A program made the translations under genes and the position numbers. The notes beneath the pieces were generated by a model. It did not search any database. It worked only from the letters and a program-made list of their open reading frames with translations, and was not told where the DNA came from. From Candidatus Aenigmatarchaeota archaeon (lineage in GTDB: Archaea; Aenigmatarchaeota; Aenigmatarchaeia; QMZP01), in the NCBI GenBank assembly GCA_015520105.1, contig WAQT01000054.1:1-7150 (forward strand): a stretch of DNA of 7,150 bases. Reading direction: 5' to 3'. Every line of letters begins with the position of its first letter. Within the stretch, counting starts at the first letter, position 1. Below are positions 6,991 to 7,150 of the stretch, piece by piece.

Positions 6991-7001
6991 TTATTTATAT
7001 T
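6991..7001. promoter_or_regulatory. Shared TATA-like element between the surface operon and tRNA-Leu
   Basis: TTATTTATAT (6991-7000) reads as a TATA box on both strands: TTTATAT towards the tRNA and ATATAAATAA towards the surface operon. Its centre is about 29 bases from the ATG at 6968 and about 30 bases from the tRNA 5' end at 7028. Both distances fit archaeal promoters. For the operon this places transcription start at or next to the ATG, in agreement with the missing SD site. Confidence 0.6.
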
Positions 7002-7027
7002 GTTTTAATACAAAGATTGTAACCAGT

Positions 7028-7150
7028 GCGGGGATACCCAAGCGGTCAAAGGGGCTAGGTTCAGGGCCTAGTGGCTAAACCCTTTTACGGAACAGCTTTT
7101 TACGGGAGCTTCGCTGACGCTCGCTTCCTCAAAAAGCTGTTGGGCAAAAA
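7028..7150 (+). tRNA. tRNA-Leu (anticodon CAG), 5' half; interrupted or cut at window edge
   Basis: The 5' half folds well: acceptor strand GCGGGGA (7028-7034), U8-A9, D-stem CCC (7037-7039) with GGG (7051-7053) around AAGCGGTCAAA, then anticodon stem CTAGG (7055-7059) with CCTAG (7067-7071) around TTCAGGG. The anticodon is CAG (7062-7064), reading CUG leucine codons. The loop has seven bases, so there is no canonical 37/38 intron. After the anticodon stem a class II variable arm, a T-arm (GG-TTC-A type) and acceptor strand TCCCCGC should follow within about 40 bases, but none appears before the window ends. Instead an 11-bp inverted repeat occupies 7091-7141. Either a non-canonical intron lies in or after the variable arm, with the 3' exon beyond the edge, or the tRNA is disrupted. 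Identity of the 5' half is firm. Confidence 0.78.
7091..7141 (+). repeat. 11-bp perfect inverted repeat inside the tRNA-Leu region
   Basis: AACAGCTTTTT (7091-7101) and AAAAAGCTGTT (7131-7141) are exact reverse complements enclosing a 29-base loop, in which GGA (7105-7107) may pair with TCC (7126-7128). The 8-base word TTTTACGG also occurs twice in direct order, at 7083-7090 and 7098-7105. The hairpin could be the core of a tRNA intron with flanking bulge-helix-bulge sites, or a small inserted palindromic element. Confidence 0.75.

Noticed and set aside
6498..7008. Plus-strand frames of 158, 65 and 71 residues opposite the start of the pilin-like gene.
   Set aside because: They are antisense to a clear signal peptide and coding region, and one runs across the promoter region. 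They are shadows.
1..7150. CRISPR array, insertion sequence or transposase.
   Set aside because: No regularly spaced direct repeats were seen, and no frame resembles a transposase or Cas protein.

Overview
The window looks archaeal, most likely from a DPANN-type lineage. The signs are TATA-like boxes about 27 bases upstream of starts, one start with no room for a leader or Shine-Dalgarno (SD) site, SD-type sites (GAGGTG, AGGTGG) before other genes, a class III (pilin-like) signal peptide, a class II tRNA-Leu and a HEPN/nucleotidyltransferase pair. The phylum is an inference; no marker gene is present.

Layout, left to right. (1) Positions 1-429, minus strand: a HEPN-domain protein gene followed by the first 26 codons of a probable minimal nucleotidyltransferase, overlapping by 28 bases. 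(2) Positions 430-821: mostly non-coding. It holds a probable TATA box for the HEPN gene, one doubtful small ORF and a GC-rich patch with a hairpin. (3) Positions 822-1077: an AT-rich tail just after the stop of the giant gene. Its reading frame stays open and cysteine-rich beyond the TAA. (4) Positions 1078-6968, minus strand: a two-gene operon with a 4-base ATGA overlap. The first gene encodes a 619-residue membrane-anchored protein with a pilin-like N-terminus. The second encodes a 1344-residue secreted protein with four tandem cysteine-rich plus beta-sandwich-like units, a helical region and a cysteine-rich C-terminus. (5) Positions 6969-7027: a short divergent promoter region with one near-symmetrical TATA element. 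(6) Positions 7028-7150, plus strand: a tRNA-Leu(CAG) whose 5' half is clear. It is followed not by a T-arm but by an 11-bp inverted repeat, so it is probably intron-containing or broken, with its 3' part beyond the window.

The core is the two-gene surface operon. Both products should act outside the membrane: one tethered by a pilin-like helix, the other secreted, probably disulphide-bonded and with many N-glycosylation sequons. A cell-surface or cell-cell contact complex is a reasonable inference, but no domain proves it. The most unusual point is the 3' end of the giant gene. From about position 1740 to 840 the DNA becomes clearly AT-richer, and the reading frame runs on past the stop with 76 further cysteine-containing codons. 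This suggests a replaced or shortened C-terminal module.
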